Below are positions 1 to 9,992 of a DNA stretch of 64,000 nt, in pieces; the stretch's first letter is position 1; each line of letters starts with the position of its first letter. The stretch spans positions 710,903 to 774,902 of the forward strand of contig JAVSMP010000001.1 of the NCBI GenBank assembly GCA_032027145.1, read 5' to 3'. The stretch is from Ignavibacterium sp. (lineage in GTDB: Bacteria > Bacteroidota > Ignavibacteria > Ignavibacteriales > Ignavibacteriaceae). The position numbers and the translations under genes are program-made. The notes under the pieces are model-generated. The model ran no database searches. It saw only the letters and a program-made list of their open reading frames with translations, and had not been told where the DNA came from.

Positions 1-566
1 TCTCAATTGATGGAATTCTTTTCAGGCTTTTTGATACGGCAGGAATTCGCATATCTGAAGATACAATTGAGAAGGAGGGTATTTTCAGAAGTCAGGAAAC
101 TGTAAAGAATTCAGATGTGATTATTTTTCTTGAGGATGTTAAACAAGGGGATTCAAAAGAACTTCATATTGATCTGCTAAAATTAACCAACCCAGATAAA
201 GTAATTAAAGTATTAAATAAAATTGACTTAGATTCCACCTCTGAAATCAGCGCAGATGTCAAAATCTCAGCTAAGACAGGGGAGGGGATTGGCCAATTAT
301 TTTTGAAATTGAAAGAAAAAGTAATCGGTTCGGGTAGTTATACTGAAAAAACTGCCATAGTTACAAATCTCAGACACCATAACTGTCTGAAGAAGTCCAG
401 AGAAAATCTTATGAATGCCAGAGAATCAGTTTTAAAGAAAATGAGCGGTGAGTTTATATCTGTGGATCTAAGAAATGCAGAAATGAACCTTGCTGAGATA
501 ATCGGTGAAGTTACAACAGAAGATATTTTAAATAACATTTTTATGAAATTTTGTATTGGAAAGTAA
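1..566 (+). CDS. mnmE: tRNA modification GTPase MnmE, C-terminal part (5' truncated by window)
   Basis: MnmE is the GTPase partner of MnmG in installing the 5-carboxymethylaminomethyl group on wobble U34 of certain tRNAs. The reading frame is open from base 3 to the TAA at 564-566, about 187 residues. Visible are the G3 switch-II motif DTAG (nt 33-44), the G4 motif NKID (nt 216-227), a G5-like SAK, and the family's diagnostic C-terminus FCIGK, whose cysteine is conserved. The N-terminal folate-binding domain and the P-loop lie outside the window. mnmG follows 78 bp downstream on the same strand, so the two partners are probably co-expressed. Identification is firm; only the 5' end is missing. 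Confidence 0.96.
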   Translation, partial: SIDGILFRLFDTAGIRISEDTIEKEGIFRSQETVKNSDVIIFLEDVKQGDSKELHIDLLKLTNPDKVIKVLNKIDLDSTSEISADVKISAKTGEGIGQLFLKLKEKVIGSGSYTEKTAIVTNLRHHNCLKKSRENLMNARESVLKKMSGEFISVDLRNAEMNLAEIIGEVTTEDILNNIFMKFCIGK

Positions 567-570
567 ATTT

Positions 571-586
571 AGTTTCACGTGAAACC
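571..586. promoter_or_regulatory. parS: parS-like ParB binding site 1
   Basis: Contains the perfect 14-bp palindrome GTTTCACGTGAAAC (572-585), the core of the bacterial parS consensus TGTTTCACGTGAAACA; 14 of 16 positions match. It lies just after the mnmE stop in the mnmE-mnmG gap. parS sites typically cluster near the origin and nucleate ParB for chromosome segregation. ParB binding is inferred from the sequence alone, since parA/parB are not in the window. Confidence 0.8.
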
Positions 587-613
587 AAAACAATTGCTAT
601 TCTGCACCTAATT

Positions 614-629
614 TGTTTCACGTGAAAAG
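614..629. promoter_or_regulatory. parS: parS-like ParB binding site 2
   Basis: TGTTTCACGTGAAAAG matches the first 14 of 16 positions of the parS consensus, with the last two bases diverged. Its centre is 43 bp from that of site 1, about four helical turns. It ends 15 bp before the mnmG ATG, so bound ParB could also affect mnmG transcription or the 5' leader. Confidence 0.75.
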
Positions 630-644
630 AAAAAATTAAAAGTA

Positions 645-2522
645 ATGAAGAAATTTGATATTGTTGTGGTTGGAGGTGGACACGCTGGAATTGAAGCTGC
701 TTCTGTTGGAGCCAGAATGGGATGTTCAGTGGGTTTAATTACAATGGATAGATTTGCACTTGCCAGACTTTCTTGCAATCCGGCTATTGGTGGAACAGCA
801 AAGGGACATTTAGTACGTGAAATTGATGCTCTTGGTGGAATTATGGGAAAAATTGCAGATCCCACAGGAATACAATTTAGGATGCTCAATAAATCAAAAG
901 GTCCTGCGGTTTGGTCTTTAAGATGTCAGTCAGATAGAAAATTGTATTCTGAAGAAGCTTATCAGGTAATTAGTTCCACAGAAAATTTAGAGATCGTTGA
1001 AGATTCCGCAATTGGAGTTATCGCAGAAAATGGAAGAGTAGTTGGTGTAAAAACACAAAGCGGGAGAGATATACTTTGTAAGACTTTGATTCTTTCATCC
1101 GGAACTTTTCTAAATGGATTAATGCATACCGGGTTAAACAAAACAACGGGCGGAAGACATGGAGAACAATCATCAACAGGCATTACAGAATCATTGGTAA
1201 GTTTGGGTTTTGAGTATGGAAGACTCAAAACTGGTACGCCACCAAGATTAAAGAAAGATACAATTAATTGGGCTGTACTCGAAGAACAGCCGGGAGATGA
1301 AAATCCTGAACCTTTTTCATATCAGACTGATATTTCAAAATTCCCTTTTCTTCCACAAGTAAGTTGTCATATCAGTTACACGGATAAAGAAGTCCACAAA
1401 ACTTTGGAAAAGGGATTTGAATTTTCACCAATGTTTACTGGACGAATACAGGGTGTTGGACCACGTTATTGTCCTTCTATAGAAGATAAGATAGTTCGTT
1501 TTTCTGATAAAGAAAAACATCAGCTGTTTTTGGAACCTGAGGGACTTGACAGCGATCTGATTTATCTAAATGGATTTTCTTCATCACTACCAGCAGAAAT
1601 TCAATATGAAGCATTAAAGAAAATTAAAGGCTTAGAAAATGCTGAGATGGTTCGTCCAGGTTATGCTGTTGAATATGATTTTTTTCCACCACATCAAGTT
1701 GATTCAACATTGGAAACCAAAATAATTGAAGGGCTATATTTTGCTGGACAGATTAATGGAACTTCCGGATATGAAGAAGCGGCTGCCCAAGGTTTGATGG
1801 CTGGTATTAATGCCGCGCTTAAAATTCAAGGGAAACCTGAATTTATTCTGAAGAGAAGTCAAGCATATATCGGAGTTTTAATTGATGATCTTGTTACAAA
1901 ATCTACAGACGAGCCTTATAGGATGTTTACTTCAAGAGCAGAACATAGATTATTGCTCAGACAGGATAATGCAGATAGAAGACTTATGAAATATGGATTT
2001 GACTTCGGTTTGATTCCTAAAGAATTGTTTGAAAAAGTCAACTTTAGAGAAAAAACAATTGTTGGTGGTGTTGATTATTGTCGAACTAAAAAATATCATG
2101 CCAGAGAAATTAATTCATTTTTAAATGCAACAAATTCCAATGAAATAGATTCAACTGAGACAATTTCAAAGCTGTGCAAAAGACCTGAAATAAATCTTAG
2201 GCAGCTGTTGGAATTTAACGGGTCAATTAACGAAAAAGCTGCGATTGATTTGTTAAACGATGAAATCGCTCTTCAACAAACAGAAATCGAACTGAAATAT
2301 GAGGGTTATATTCAGAGACAATTTGAAGCTATTGCAAAACTTGAACGATATGAAACAACTGCAATTCCATTGAATTTTGATTTTAATAAAATCAGACATT
2401 TATCAACAGAAGGGAAAACTAAATTGAACAAAGTAAAACCTCGCTCAATCGGGCAAGCTTCGCGTATCTCTGGAGTAACGCCTTCAGATATTTCTATTTT
2501 GTTGGTATATTTAAAGAACTAA
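645..2522 (+). CDS. mnmG: tRNA uridine-5-carboxymethylaminomethyl(34) synthesis enzyme MnmG (GidA)
   Basis: FAD- and NADH-dependent subunit of the MnmE-MnmG complex that modifies U34 of tRNAs reading NNA/NNG codons. The 625-residue length is normal for the long form. The N-terminal Rossmann motif GGGHAG is at residues 10-15, followed by the family signatures around [21 protein letters not shown] (about residues 46-66) and RPGYAVEYD in the middle. The C-terminal helical domain that contacts MnmE and tRNA is present. The start has no clear Shine-Dalgarno. The gene sits between its partner mnmE and rsmG, the classic gid order. Nothing appears broken. Confidence 0.97.
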   Translation: MKKFDIVVVGGGHAGIEAASVGARMGCSVGLITMDRFALARLSCNPAIGGTAKGHLVREIDALGGIMGKIADPTGIQFRMLNKSKGPAVWSLRCQSDRKLYSEEAYQVISSTENLEIVEDSAIGVIAENGRVVGVKTQSGRDILCKTLILSSGTFLNGLMHTGLNKTTGGRHGEQSSTGITESLVSLGFEYGRLKTGTPPRLKKDTINWAVLEEQPGDENPEPFSYQTDISKFPFLPQVSCHISYTDKEVHKTLEKGFEFSPMFTGRIQGVGPRYCPSIEDKIVRFSDKEKHQLFLEPEGLDSDLIYLNGFSSSLPAEIQYEALKKIKGLENAEMVRPGYAVEYDFFPPHQVDSTLETKIIEGLYFAGQINGTSGYEEAAAQGLMAGINAALKIQGKPEFILKRSQAYIGVLIDDLVTKSTDEPYRMFTSRAEHRLLLRQDNADRRLMKYGFDFGLIPKELFEKVNFREKTIVGGVDYCRTKKYHAREINSFLNATNSNEIDSTETISKLCKRPEINLRQLLEFNGSINEKAAIDLLNDEIALQQTEIELKYEGYIQRQFEAIAKLERYETTAIPLNFDFNKIRHLSTEGKTKLNKVKPRSIGQASRISGVTPSDISILLVYLKN

Positions 2523-2540
2523 TTTTTAAGGTTTTTACTA

Positions 2541-3227
2541 ATGCCGCCTTCCAAACAAGAAATTTATCTTAAAGAATTACAAGACTACTGCTGGGATAAT
2601 GGTTTTAACCCAGAACCAATGCGCAATGAGAGACTTGCCTTCTACGCAAATCTTGTTGTTGAAAAAAATAAAAATGTCAATCTGATATCCAGGAAGGATG
2701 AAACAAATATTATTGAAAATCATATTTTCATCTCGGCATACATAACACAATTTCTTCCTGAAAAGGTAACAAGATTTTTAGATATTGGAACTGGGGGCGG
2801 TTTCCCAGGAATTCCACTTGCAATAATGAGACCCGATCTTAGGGGTGTTCTTGCAGACTCAACAAGTAAAAAAATTGATGCAGTAAAAGAGTTTATTGAT
2901 AAGCTTAAGATAAGTAATGTTGCTGCCGAAAATGCCCGAGTAGAAAGTCCAGAGTTTATTGAAAAATATAAAGAGAGTTTTGACTTAATTGTAAGCAGAG
3001 CTGTCGTTCCACTAATAATTCTTTTCAGATATGCTCTTCCTCTTGTAAAAAACAGAGCATTTATTTTTGCAATGAAAGGCGGAGATCTTGAAAGCGAATT
3101 TCAAAAAGCTGAATTAAAGTATAAATCATTTATAAAAAAGTCTACAGTTTATGAATTAGCTTATAAACCGACCAATATCAGAAATAAGAAAGGAAAGAAA
3201 TTAGTAGTAATAGAATTACAAAAATAA
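2541..3227 (+). CDS. rsmG: 16S rRNA (guanine(527)-N(7))-methyltransferase RsmG (GidB)
   Basis: SAM-dependent enzyme that makes m7G527 in 16S rRNA; loss gives low-level streptomycin resistance in other bacteria. The 228 residues fit the family. The SAM-binding loop LDIGTGGGFPGIPLA is at about residues 80-94, and the upstream N-V-N-L-I-S-R segment (about 46-51) is a family hallmark. It starts 18 bp after the mnmG stop, so the pair is probably one transcript. In many bacteria parA-parB come next; here a PAP2 phosphatase follows, so the partition genes are elsewhere or absent. Confidence 0.95.
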   Translation: MPPSKQEIYLKELQDYCWDNGFNPEPMRNERLAFYANLVVEKNKNVNLISRKDETNIIENHIFISAYITQFLPEKVTRFLDIGTGGGFPGIPLAIMRPDLRGVLADSTSKKIDAVKEFIDKLKISNVAAENARVESPEFIEKYKESFDLIVSRAVVPLIILFRYALPLVKNRAFIFAMKGGDLESEFQKAELKYKSFIKKSTVYELAYKPTNIRNKKGKKLVVIELQK

Positions 3228-3263
3228 TTATAAAACCATTTTAAATATTCTCTTGCCTCATTA

Positions 3264-4049
3264 ATGAGATCTCATCTCGTCATTTTATTACTTGTTCTCA
3301 TTTCTTCTGTTTTATATCCACAAATTGAAGAAAATGCAGAAAAAGACTTCAGAAAATTTTTTGAAGTTGGGGGGGATGTATTGACCTCTCCGAAATATTT
3401 CAAATCAGATGACTGGATAAAACTATCGGCTACAATTGGAATAACCGGATTAGCTATGATTATTGATGAAGACATCAAAGAATTTTCGCAATCCAACAAA
3501 ACTGAATTCCTGAATCATATTTTTAAAATTGACGATTATTATCATATTGAATTTATGGTATCAAGCATAGCCGTATTCTATTTATATGCTTTGATAGATA
3601 AGAATAATGAGATGAGAAATCTTTCATTGCGGCTGGCTGAAGCAACAGCATATAGTGAATTGATTAATCTAAGTATTAAGTTTATCAGTGGAAGAAGCCG
3701 CCCGTATTTTTCTGAATCAGCTTTCAAGTTTGATCCTTTAAAATTAAATTTTGATCAGACATCATTTCCTTCCGGTCATTCAACATTAGCGTTTGCATAT
3801 TCCTCTGTGATAGCAAAAGAATACAACAATTTTTTATGGAAGTTTGGATGGTATGGTTTGGCAATTATAACTGCTTATGCAAGAGTTTACAATAATAAGC
3901 ACTGGATTTCGGATATTGTTCTTGGTTCGGCAATTGGTTTGTTTGTTGGTGAGTATGTAAACAACCACAAAACAAATCAGCGGTTAAACACTTCAAATGA
4001 CCCTGTATCTCCACCTCCGCCAATTATAATTCTCAAAATTCCTTTATAG
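3264..4049 (+). CDS. PAP2-superfamily membrane phosphatase
   Basis: Membrane lipid-phosphate phosphatase of the PAP2/PgpB type. All three catalytic motifs are visible: K139-x6-R146-P147, P-S-G-H at 169-172, and R207-x5-H213-x3-D217. The serine that usually precedes R207 is alanine here. A hydrophobic N-terminus (residues 4-18, ending LYPQ) may be a signal peptide, and hydrophobic stretches near 53-67, 97-112, 195-205 and 217-228 are probable membrane segments. Likely substrates are undecaprenyl pyrophosphate or phosphatidylglycerol phosphate; the sequence does not say which. mfd starts only 3 bp after its stop, so translation is probably coupled. Confidence 0.88.
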   Translation: MRSHLVILLLVLISSVLYPQIEENAEKDFRKFFEVGGDVLTSPKYFKSDDWIKLSATIGITGLAMIIDEDIKEFSQSNKTEFLNHIFKIDDYYHIEFMVSSIAVFYLYALIDKNNEMRNLSLRLAEATAYSELINLSIKFISGRSRPYFSESAFKFDPLKLNFDQTSFPSGHSTLAFAYSSVIAKEYNNFLWKFGWYGLAIITAYARVYNNKHWISDIVLGSAIGLFVGEYVNNHKTNQRLNTSNDPVSPPPPIIILKIPL

Positions 4050-4052
4050 ATT

Positions 4053-7000
4053 ATGAACAGATATGATTTTATTAAAATAAATTTTGATTCAATTATTATT
4101 GAAAATCTCAAAAGGTCGGATAGCATTCATATCAGTCCGCTTTATGGCTCTTCAAAAAGTTTTGCTGTAAGAGAATTATTTGAAATAGAAAAGCAAATAG
4201 TTCTGCTGTTTGCTGAAACTAAATTAGTAAATGAGATTAAAGTTGAACTAAGTGTTTTGGGTTTAACTGATCATCTGATTGTTATTGATGATTTTAATCT
4301 TGAGTTCATTCAGGAAAAACTCACCGAAATTTCTAAACGGGAAAAGTTTATTCTGATTTCTACATATCAGATATTATCTCTTAGTCTTCCGGAAAAAGAG
4401 AAAACAAATCATCTTACAACAAAAGTTTCTGTTGGTGGTGCATTGAAGTATGATGATTTAATTGAATATCTGAACTTGCTTGTTTATACAAAAGATAAAT
4501 TTGTTGAAGCACCTGGTTATTATTCACAGCGGGGTGCAATCGTTGATTTCTGGTCATATTCAGAAAAAAGTCCGGCAAGATTAGAATTTGATGGAGATTT
4601 TATTGAGTCAATAAGATACTTTGATCCGGAAAGTCAGCGTTCTTTTGAAAGAGTTGAAGAGATAACCCTGGCGGCTGCTTTTGAAAATCAAGTTACTGAG
4701 TATAATTCTGATATTTTCAATTACTTAAATAATCCAGTATTCTTTGCATCTTCTTTTGAGCTGAATAACTTGACATCTCTTGACCGTGAACTTACAATCT
4801 CGCAGGAGAATGAGAATGCTGTTTTAAAAGATTCACAAAAAATTATTGATAAAGATGAGTTTCCTGAAATCGCAACCGAGCCATCATTAGAAGAATCAGT
4901 TAATCAAAAAATTGAGACAATTGGTTCTGTTCATTTATTTGATTATAAAAACGCCAAAGCACGGTGGGTTGTTGAAGAAGAAATCAATTCTGAAATTAGA
5001 GTTGATACTGGCATTTCTCTTTCACCGGTTATTAATTCAAATTATCAAATTTTATTTAGCACAATAAAAGAATTCTCTACAAAGAATTTCAATATTATCA
5101 TCACCTCTGAAAATGAGCTGCAAACAAACAGATTAAAAGACTTGCTGCCGGAAATAAATCCTGAGCTTAGTGAATTTATTGAATCCGGTAAAATAAAAGT
5201 TGAAACACTGGCAATTAAAGAGGGATTTGTAAATCGAAAAGAGAGGCTTCTGATTCTAACTGATTATCAGATATTTAATAAGCCTTACAGAACAAAAATC
5301 TCTTCATCAAAAAAGCTCAAAAAATCCAAAGCAAAAAGTTTTTCGTCGATAAAACGCGGCGATTATGTTGTTCATGAAGACTATGGAATAGGGCAGTATG
5401 CAGGACTTGAAACAATAAAAATAGGCGATGCAAATCAAGAGTCTATGAAGATTCTTTATGCTGAAGGCGGAATAGTGTATGTAAATCTTAATTATCTCGC
5501 ATTGGTTAAAAGATATTCATCAAACGAAAATCTGAAACCAACTTTGGCAGTTTTGGGAAGTGGTGAATGGCAAAACACAAAAGCAAAAACTAAAAAGAAA
5601 ATCAAGGAAGCAGCCCGTGATTTAATCGAACTTTATGCAAAAAGAAAATCAACCGAAGGATTTAGATTTGCAACGGATTCTGTTTGGCAAAGAGAGCTTG
5701 AAGCATCTTTCTTTTATGAAGATACACCTGATCAGGCAAAGGCAAGTGAAGAAGTTAAACAGGATATGGAAGCACATAATCCAATGGATCGCTTGGTTTG
5801 TGGCGATGTGGGTTTTGGTAAAACTGAAGTTGCTGTACGGGCTGCATTTAAAGCTGTACAGGATGGAAAACAAACTTGTGTTCTTGTACCAACCACAATA
5901 TTAGCTGAACAGCATTACAATACTTTTAAAGACAGACTTACACAATATCCCGTTAAAGTTGCTGCACTGTCAAGGTTTCAAACGAAAAAAGAGCAGACAG
6001 AAATATTAAAAAACCTTTCACAAGGTCAGATTGATATTTTGATCGGGACACACCGTTTACTTTCTAAAGATGTTAAGTTTAAAGATCTTGGATTGCTTAT
6101 TATTGATGAGGAACATCGCTTTGGCGTGTCTGCAAAAGAAAAATTAAGACAAATAAAAGTTAATGTAGATACGCTCACATTAACCGCTACCCCGATTCCG
6201 AGAACATTAAATCTCTCATTGCTTGGTGCGCGGGATCTTTCAATAATTGCTACTCCGCCTCCAAACAGACAACCTATTTATACAAGTGTTTCAACTTTTG
6301 ATTCAACCAAGATTCGTGAATGGATAATGAACGAATTAAATCGTAACGGACAAGTTTATTTTGTTCATGATCGGGTTTACTCAATTGATAAATTAGCTGA
6401 TTATATCAGGCGATATGTTCCTGAAGCTAAAATCGCTGTTGCACATGGACAAATGAAACCAACACAGCTTGAAAATGTAATCTATGGATTTCTTAATCGT
6501 AAATTTGATGTGCTTTTATCAACCAAGATCATTGAATCCGGAATTGATATCCCTAATGTTAATACCATAATTATAAATCGGGCTGATAGGTTTGGACTTG
6601 CAGAGCTGCATCAATTGCGCGGAAGAGTAGGCAGAAGTGACAGGCAAGCTTACGCTTATTTTATTGTTCCTTCGTTAAGCGGAATTACTAAAAAAGCTTT
6701 ACGCAGATTGCAGGCAATTGAAGAATATACTGAGATTGGTTCTGGTTTTAATGTTGCTATGCGTGATCTTGAAATTCGTGGAGCAGGTAATCTGCTTGGA
6801 ACTGAGCAAACAGGGTTTATAAATGAGGTTGGTTTTGATCTTTATGTTAAGTTAATAAACGAAGCTGTTGAAGAATTAAAATATCAGGACTTTAAAGAAG
6901 TATTTAAATCGTTGCCTAAAATTGAAGAGCGGACAGAACCAACTATTGATTCATTTTTTGATATTGGAATTCCGGTTACTTATATGCCTGAACAAATGGA

Positions 7001-7451
7001 CAGATTGAATTTTTACACTGCATTATATTCTGTTAAAAGTTTATCCGAAATTGAAGAGCTTAAAGAAGAAATGCTGGATAGATTTGGCATCCTCCCCGAA
7101 ATTGTAAAACGATTGGTTTTAGCCGCAACACTTAAATTTTATGCTTCTTATGCTTTGTTTGAGCGAATTGCAATTCAAAGAAAAAATATTCACATTATTC
7201 TGCCGCGCGGAGAAAAAGAAGACTACTATAAAATCCGATTTGTTGAATTGATGAGATTCATTATGGATGAATCTGTTTATAAAGACAAAATAAAATTCAG
7301 CCAGCAAAAAGAAGTGATGAAACTTGTTCTTGAAAATAAATTCGAAAAACCAGAAGACATTCTATCCTTTCTTATCACCTTTTGCAGCAGGGTTGCAAAA
7401 CTTTTTGGAAATGAGGTTAAGCTGAAAGCTGATGTAGAAGAAGCTGCTTAA
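4053..7451 (+). CDS. mfd: Transcription-repair coupling factor Mfd
   Basis: ATP-dependent translocase that removes RNA polymerase stalled at DNA lesions and recruits UvrA. The 1132 residues match the usual full length. In order: a UvrB-like N-terminal region, the RNA-polymerase-interacting domain (around RGDYVVHEDYGIGQYAG, about residue 435), the helicase core with Walker A GDVGFGKT (about residue 587) and DEEH box (about 685), helicase motif VI in the QLRGRVGRS segment, and the C-terminal D7 domain that controls UvrA binding. The start is 3 bp after the PAP2 stop with no separate Shine-Dalgarno. Intact and confidently assigned. Confidence 0.97.
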   Translation: MNRYDFIKINFDSIIIENLKRSDSIHISPLYGSSKSFAVRELFEIEKQIVLLFAETKLVNEIKVELSVLGLTDHLIVIDDFNLEFIQEKLTEISKREKFILISTYQILSLSLPEKEKTNHLTTKVSVGGALKYDDLIEYLNLLVYTKDKFVEAPGYYSQRGAIVDFWSYSEKSPARLEFDGDFIESIRYFDPESQRSFERVEEITLAAAFENQVTEYNSDIFNYLNNPVFFASSFELNNLTSLDRELTISQENENAVLKDSQKIIDKDEFPEIATEPSLEESVNQKIETIGSVHLFDYKNAKARWVVEEEINSEIRVDTGISLSPVINSNYQILFSTIKEFSTKNFNIIITSENELQTNRLKDLLPEINPELSEFIESGKIKVETLAIKEGFVNRKERLLILTDYQIFNKPYRTKISSSKKLKKSKAKSFSSIKRGDYVVHEDYGIGQYAGLETIKIGDANQESMKILYAEGGIVYVNLNYLALVKRYSSNENLKPTLAVLGSGEWQNTKAKTKKKIKEAARDLIELYAKRKSTEGFRFATDSVWQRELEASFFYEDTPDQAKASEEVKQDMEAHNPMDRLVCGDVGFGKTEVAVRAAFKAVQDGKQTCVLVPTTILAEQHYNTFKDRLTQYPVKVAALSRFQTKKEQTEILKNLSQGQIDILIGTHRLLSKDVKFKDLGLLIIDEEHRFGVSAKEKLRQIKVNVDTLTLTATPIPRTLNLSLLGARDLSIIATPPPNRQPIYTSVSTFDSTKIREWIMNELNRNGQVYFVHDRVYSIDKLADYIRRYVPEAKIAVAHGQMKPTQLENVIYGFLNRKFDVLLSTKIIESGIDIPNVNTIIINRADRFGLAELHQLRGRVGRSDRQAYAYFIVPSLSGITKKALRRLQAIEEYTEIGSGFNVAMRDLEIRGAGNLLGTEQTGFINEVGFDLYVKLINEAVEELKYQDFKEVFKSLPKIEERTEPTIDSFFDIGIPVTYMPEQMDRLNFYTALYSVKSLSEIEELKEEMLDRFGILPEIVKRLVLAATLKFYASYALFERIAIQRKNIHIILPRGEKEDYYKIRFVELMRFIMDESVYKDKIKFSQQKEVMKLVLENKFEKPEDILSFLITFCSRVAKLFGNEVKLKADVEEAA

Positions 7452-7629
7452 TTGGATTGATAATCGTTTTAATTTGAGTTAGTTTGCTTATGCGATTTAA
7501 GCTGATTGGTAATTACTATGAAGCCTCAGTTTATTATCAGTACACTGCTTTTTGTTTCCTTATTCAGGAAGTATCAATTCTATAATCTTTTCAGATTTAT
7601 TATAATCAATTTTGTTTTAGGGAGTAGTT

Positions 7630-8085
7630 ATGAAGACAAAGACTGTTTTTTTCATTGCAATTCTCCTGATACTTTTAATTTCAGAATTAGTTTTTGGACA
7701 AGATATCAGAGTTCACAACCTAATAGGTAAACCAAGAACAGAAATAATCAAAAAATATGGGAATCCTGTTCATCAGGATAAAAGCAATCCTGATATGATT
7801 TGTATGTTCTATGAAACAAAAACTTATAGAATGATTTTTGTTTCAGATAAAGTCACAGTTTATCAGGCAGAAGCATCTGTTTATTATGATTCGGAAGCCA
7901 AAGCGAGAAAAGCTGTTGATGATTTTATCAGCGAATCTGTTTCAGATGATTTTGTCGTTGATACTGTTTCGGTAAATGATTTTCACCTTTCCAAATCAGG
8001 TGTTAAATCAGATTTGCAGTTAAAAGAAAATAAAATCACAAAAAAATTTGATGTTACTGTTAAAGCCAGAAGATACTTAAACTGA
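7630..8085 (+). CDS. Secreted protein of unknown function
   Basis: 151 residues with a clear signal peptide (KTK then a hydrophobic stretch, probable cleavage after LVFG before QDIR), so exported to the periplasm or envelope. The start is supported by GGAG five bases upstream. The segment around residues 33-45 (LIGKPRTEIIKKYGNP) resembles the beginning of a SmpA/BamE-like or copper-amine-oxidase-N-like small beta fold, but I cannot assign a family with certainty. It stands alone between mfd and catalase, with about 180 bp on the 5' side and 267 bp on the 3' side. No function can be stated. Confidence 0.75.
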   Translation: MKTKTVFFIAILLILLISELVFGQDIRVHNLIGKPRTEIIKKYGNPVHQDKSNPDMICMFYETKTYRMIFVSDKVTVYQAEASVYYDSEAKARKAVDDFISESVSDDFVVDTVSVNDFHLSKSGVKSDLQLKENKITKKFDVTVKARRYLN

Positions 8086-8352
8086 ACTTTAAGATGCTGA
8101 ATTGATTTTATAACAAAGTATTTAATTAAACTTAATTTAACCTCTTCAAAATCAGTATGATTTTTCTGTTGCAGAATTATTTTGCTCAATGTTAGCTATA
8201 TAACAGGATGTGTGGCTTGATAAAATCTTAGCTTTCTTTTATCGTATTATAAAACATCCTTTATGTGATCTGCAACTTGAATTCTTTTAAGAATAAATTA
8301 TTATCAAATAATTTTACTATTTTGAAAAATAAAAATAGAAAGGTAAAGTATT

Positions 8353-9825
8353 ATGGCTAATCAAGACAAAAAGAAAAAACTGTTTTCAGTTTCAGGAAGA
8401 CCAATTGCTGAAAATCAAAATGTAAAAACAGCAGGCAAAAGAGGACCTATGCTGTTAGAAGATTTTTGGTTCCTGGAAAAGCTGGCTCATTTCGACAGGG
8501 AAGTAATTCCCGAAAGACGAATGCATGCAAAAGGCTCTGGTGCATTCGGAAAATTTACTGTAACTAACGATATTACAAAGTACACAAAAGCTAAACTGTT
8601 TTCTAAAATCGGAAAAGAAACTGAGGTATTTGTCAGATTCTCAACCGTTGCCGGAGAAAGAGGCGCTGCTGATGCCGAAAGAGATATCCGCGGCTTTGCA
8701 ATGAAGTTTTATACTGAGGAAGGAAATTGGGACTTAACAGGTAATAATACTCCTGTTTTCTTCTTACGAGATCCTTATCGTTTCCCTGATTTAAATAAAG
8801 CAGTAAAGCGTGACCCTAAAACTAATCTACGAAGTGCCAACCACAATTGGGATTTTTGGACATTGCTTCCGGAAGCATTGCATCAGATTACAATTACTAT
8901 GAGCGAAAGAGGAATTCCTAAATCATATCGTCATATGAATGGATATGGCAGCCACACTTTCAGCCTAATAAATTCTAAAAATGAAAGAGTGTGGGTTAAA
9001 TTTCATTTTAAAACCGAGCAGGGAATTCAAAATCTTACAAACGAAGAAGCTGCTGCAATTATAGGAAAAGACAGAGAAAGCCACCAAAGAGATCTGTTCA
9101 ATGCGATTGAAAGGGGAGACTTTCCGCGTTGGAAAATGAAAATTCAACTAATGACTGAAGAACAAGCAAAGAAGTGCCATTTTAATCCTTTTGATTTAAC
9201 AAAAGTTTGGCCGCATTCTGATTATCCACTTATTGATGTTGGAGTATTGGAACTGAATAGAAATCCCGAAAATTATTTTGCAGATGTAGAACAAGCTGCT
9301 TTTAATCCTGCTAATGTAGTGCCCGGCATTGGATTTTCACCGGATAAAATGTTACAGGCAAGATTATTTTCTTATGGAGACGCTCAGCGATATAGATTGG
9401 GTGTAAATCATTATCAAATCCCGGTTAACAAACCTAAATGTCCGTTTCATAATTCTTCGCGAGATGGAGCAATGCGGATAGATGGTAATGAAGGCGGAAC
9501 ATTGCACTACTTTCCGAATAGTTATAATCAATGGGAAGAACAAAAAGATTATACTGACCCTGCTTTAAGTTTATATGGTGATGCTGATCATTATGATTTC
9601 AGAGAGGATGACAACGATTATTATACACAACCTGGAAATTTATTCCGTCTGATGAATGAAAAACAGCAAGAAGCATTGTTTAAAAATACAGCTGCAGAAG
9701 TTGGCGGTGCAGAAAAGTTTGTTCAGGAAAGACATATTAAGAATTGTTATAAAGCCGATCCGAATTACGGTAAAGGAGTAGCGGCTGCTTTAGGAATAGA
9801 CATAAATAAAATTGATTTGAAATAA
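8353..9825 (+). CDS. katA: Haem catalase (small-subunit, clade 3 type)
   Basis: Decomposes hydrogen peroxide to water and oxygen. The 490 residues fit the small-subunit catalases. Catalytic His58 lies in [12 protein letters not shown], distal Asn131 in TGNNTPVFF, and the proximal haem ligand Tyr341 in [14 protein letters not shown]; the His-Asn and His-Tyr spacings (73 and 283) equal those of human catalase. There is no signal peptide, so the enzyme is cytoplasmic. The start has an upstream AAAGG. The 267-bp upstream gap probably carries its promoter. A long imperfect hairpin lies between it and the pirin gene downstream. Confidence 0.97.
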   Translation: MANQDKKKKLFSVSGRPIAENQNVKTAGKRGPMLLEDFWFLEKLAHFDREVIPERRMHAKGSGAFGKFTVTNDITKYTKAKLFSKIGKETEVFVRFSTVAGERGAADAERDIRGFAMKFYTEEGNWDLTGNNTPVFFLRDPYRFPDLNKAVKRDPKTNLRSANHNWDFWTLLPEALHQITITMSERGIPKSYRHMNGYGSHTFSLINSKNERVWVKFHFKTEQGIQNLTNEEAAAIIGKDRESHQRDLFNAIERGDFPRWKMKIQLMTEEQAKKCHFNPFDLTKVWPHSDYPLIDVGVLELNRNPENYFADVEQAAFNPANVVPGIGFSPDKMLQARLFSYGDAQRYRLGVNHYQIPVNKPKCPFHNSSRDGAMRIDGNEGGTLHYFPNSYNQWEEQKDYTDPALSLYGDADHYDFREDDNDYYTQPGNLFRLMNEKQQEALFKNTAAEVGGAEKFVQERHIKNCYKADPNYGKGVAAALGIDINKIDLK

Positions 9826-9869
9826 GTATAGGAAAATATTCAGATCATAAAAGTGTTAACTTAAACCGT

Positions 9870-9966
9870 AAAGAAACTTCTGAAGAAATTCAGTTGTAAC
9901 TATTGATAATGATTGTTGCTGCTTCCTCAATTGCTGGTAAATTTTTCAGAGGTTTCTTTTTTGGTT
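9870..9966 (+). terminator. Long-loop hairpin with T-run between katA and the pirin gene
   Basis: Arms 9870-9883 and 9946-9959 are complementary over 14 positions with one G-T pair; the loop is 62 nt and a run of T follows the second arm. It could end katA transcription or act as an attenuator for the pirin gene, whose ATG is at 9993. Confidence 0.4.
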
Positions 9967-9992
9967 ATCTGTGCAAATAAGGAAAATTTTTT

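Noticed and set aside
3258-3276. Palindrome ATGAGATCTCAT at the PAP2 start codon
   Set aside because: Short, and mostly coding sequence; no second copy or other sign of an operator.
7506-7730. Open frame of 74 codons before the secreted protein at 7630
   Set aside because: It overlaps a frame that has a better ribosome-binding site and a signal peptide, and its own sequence has no coding character.
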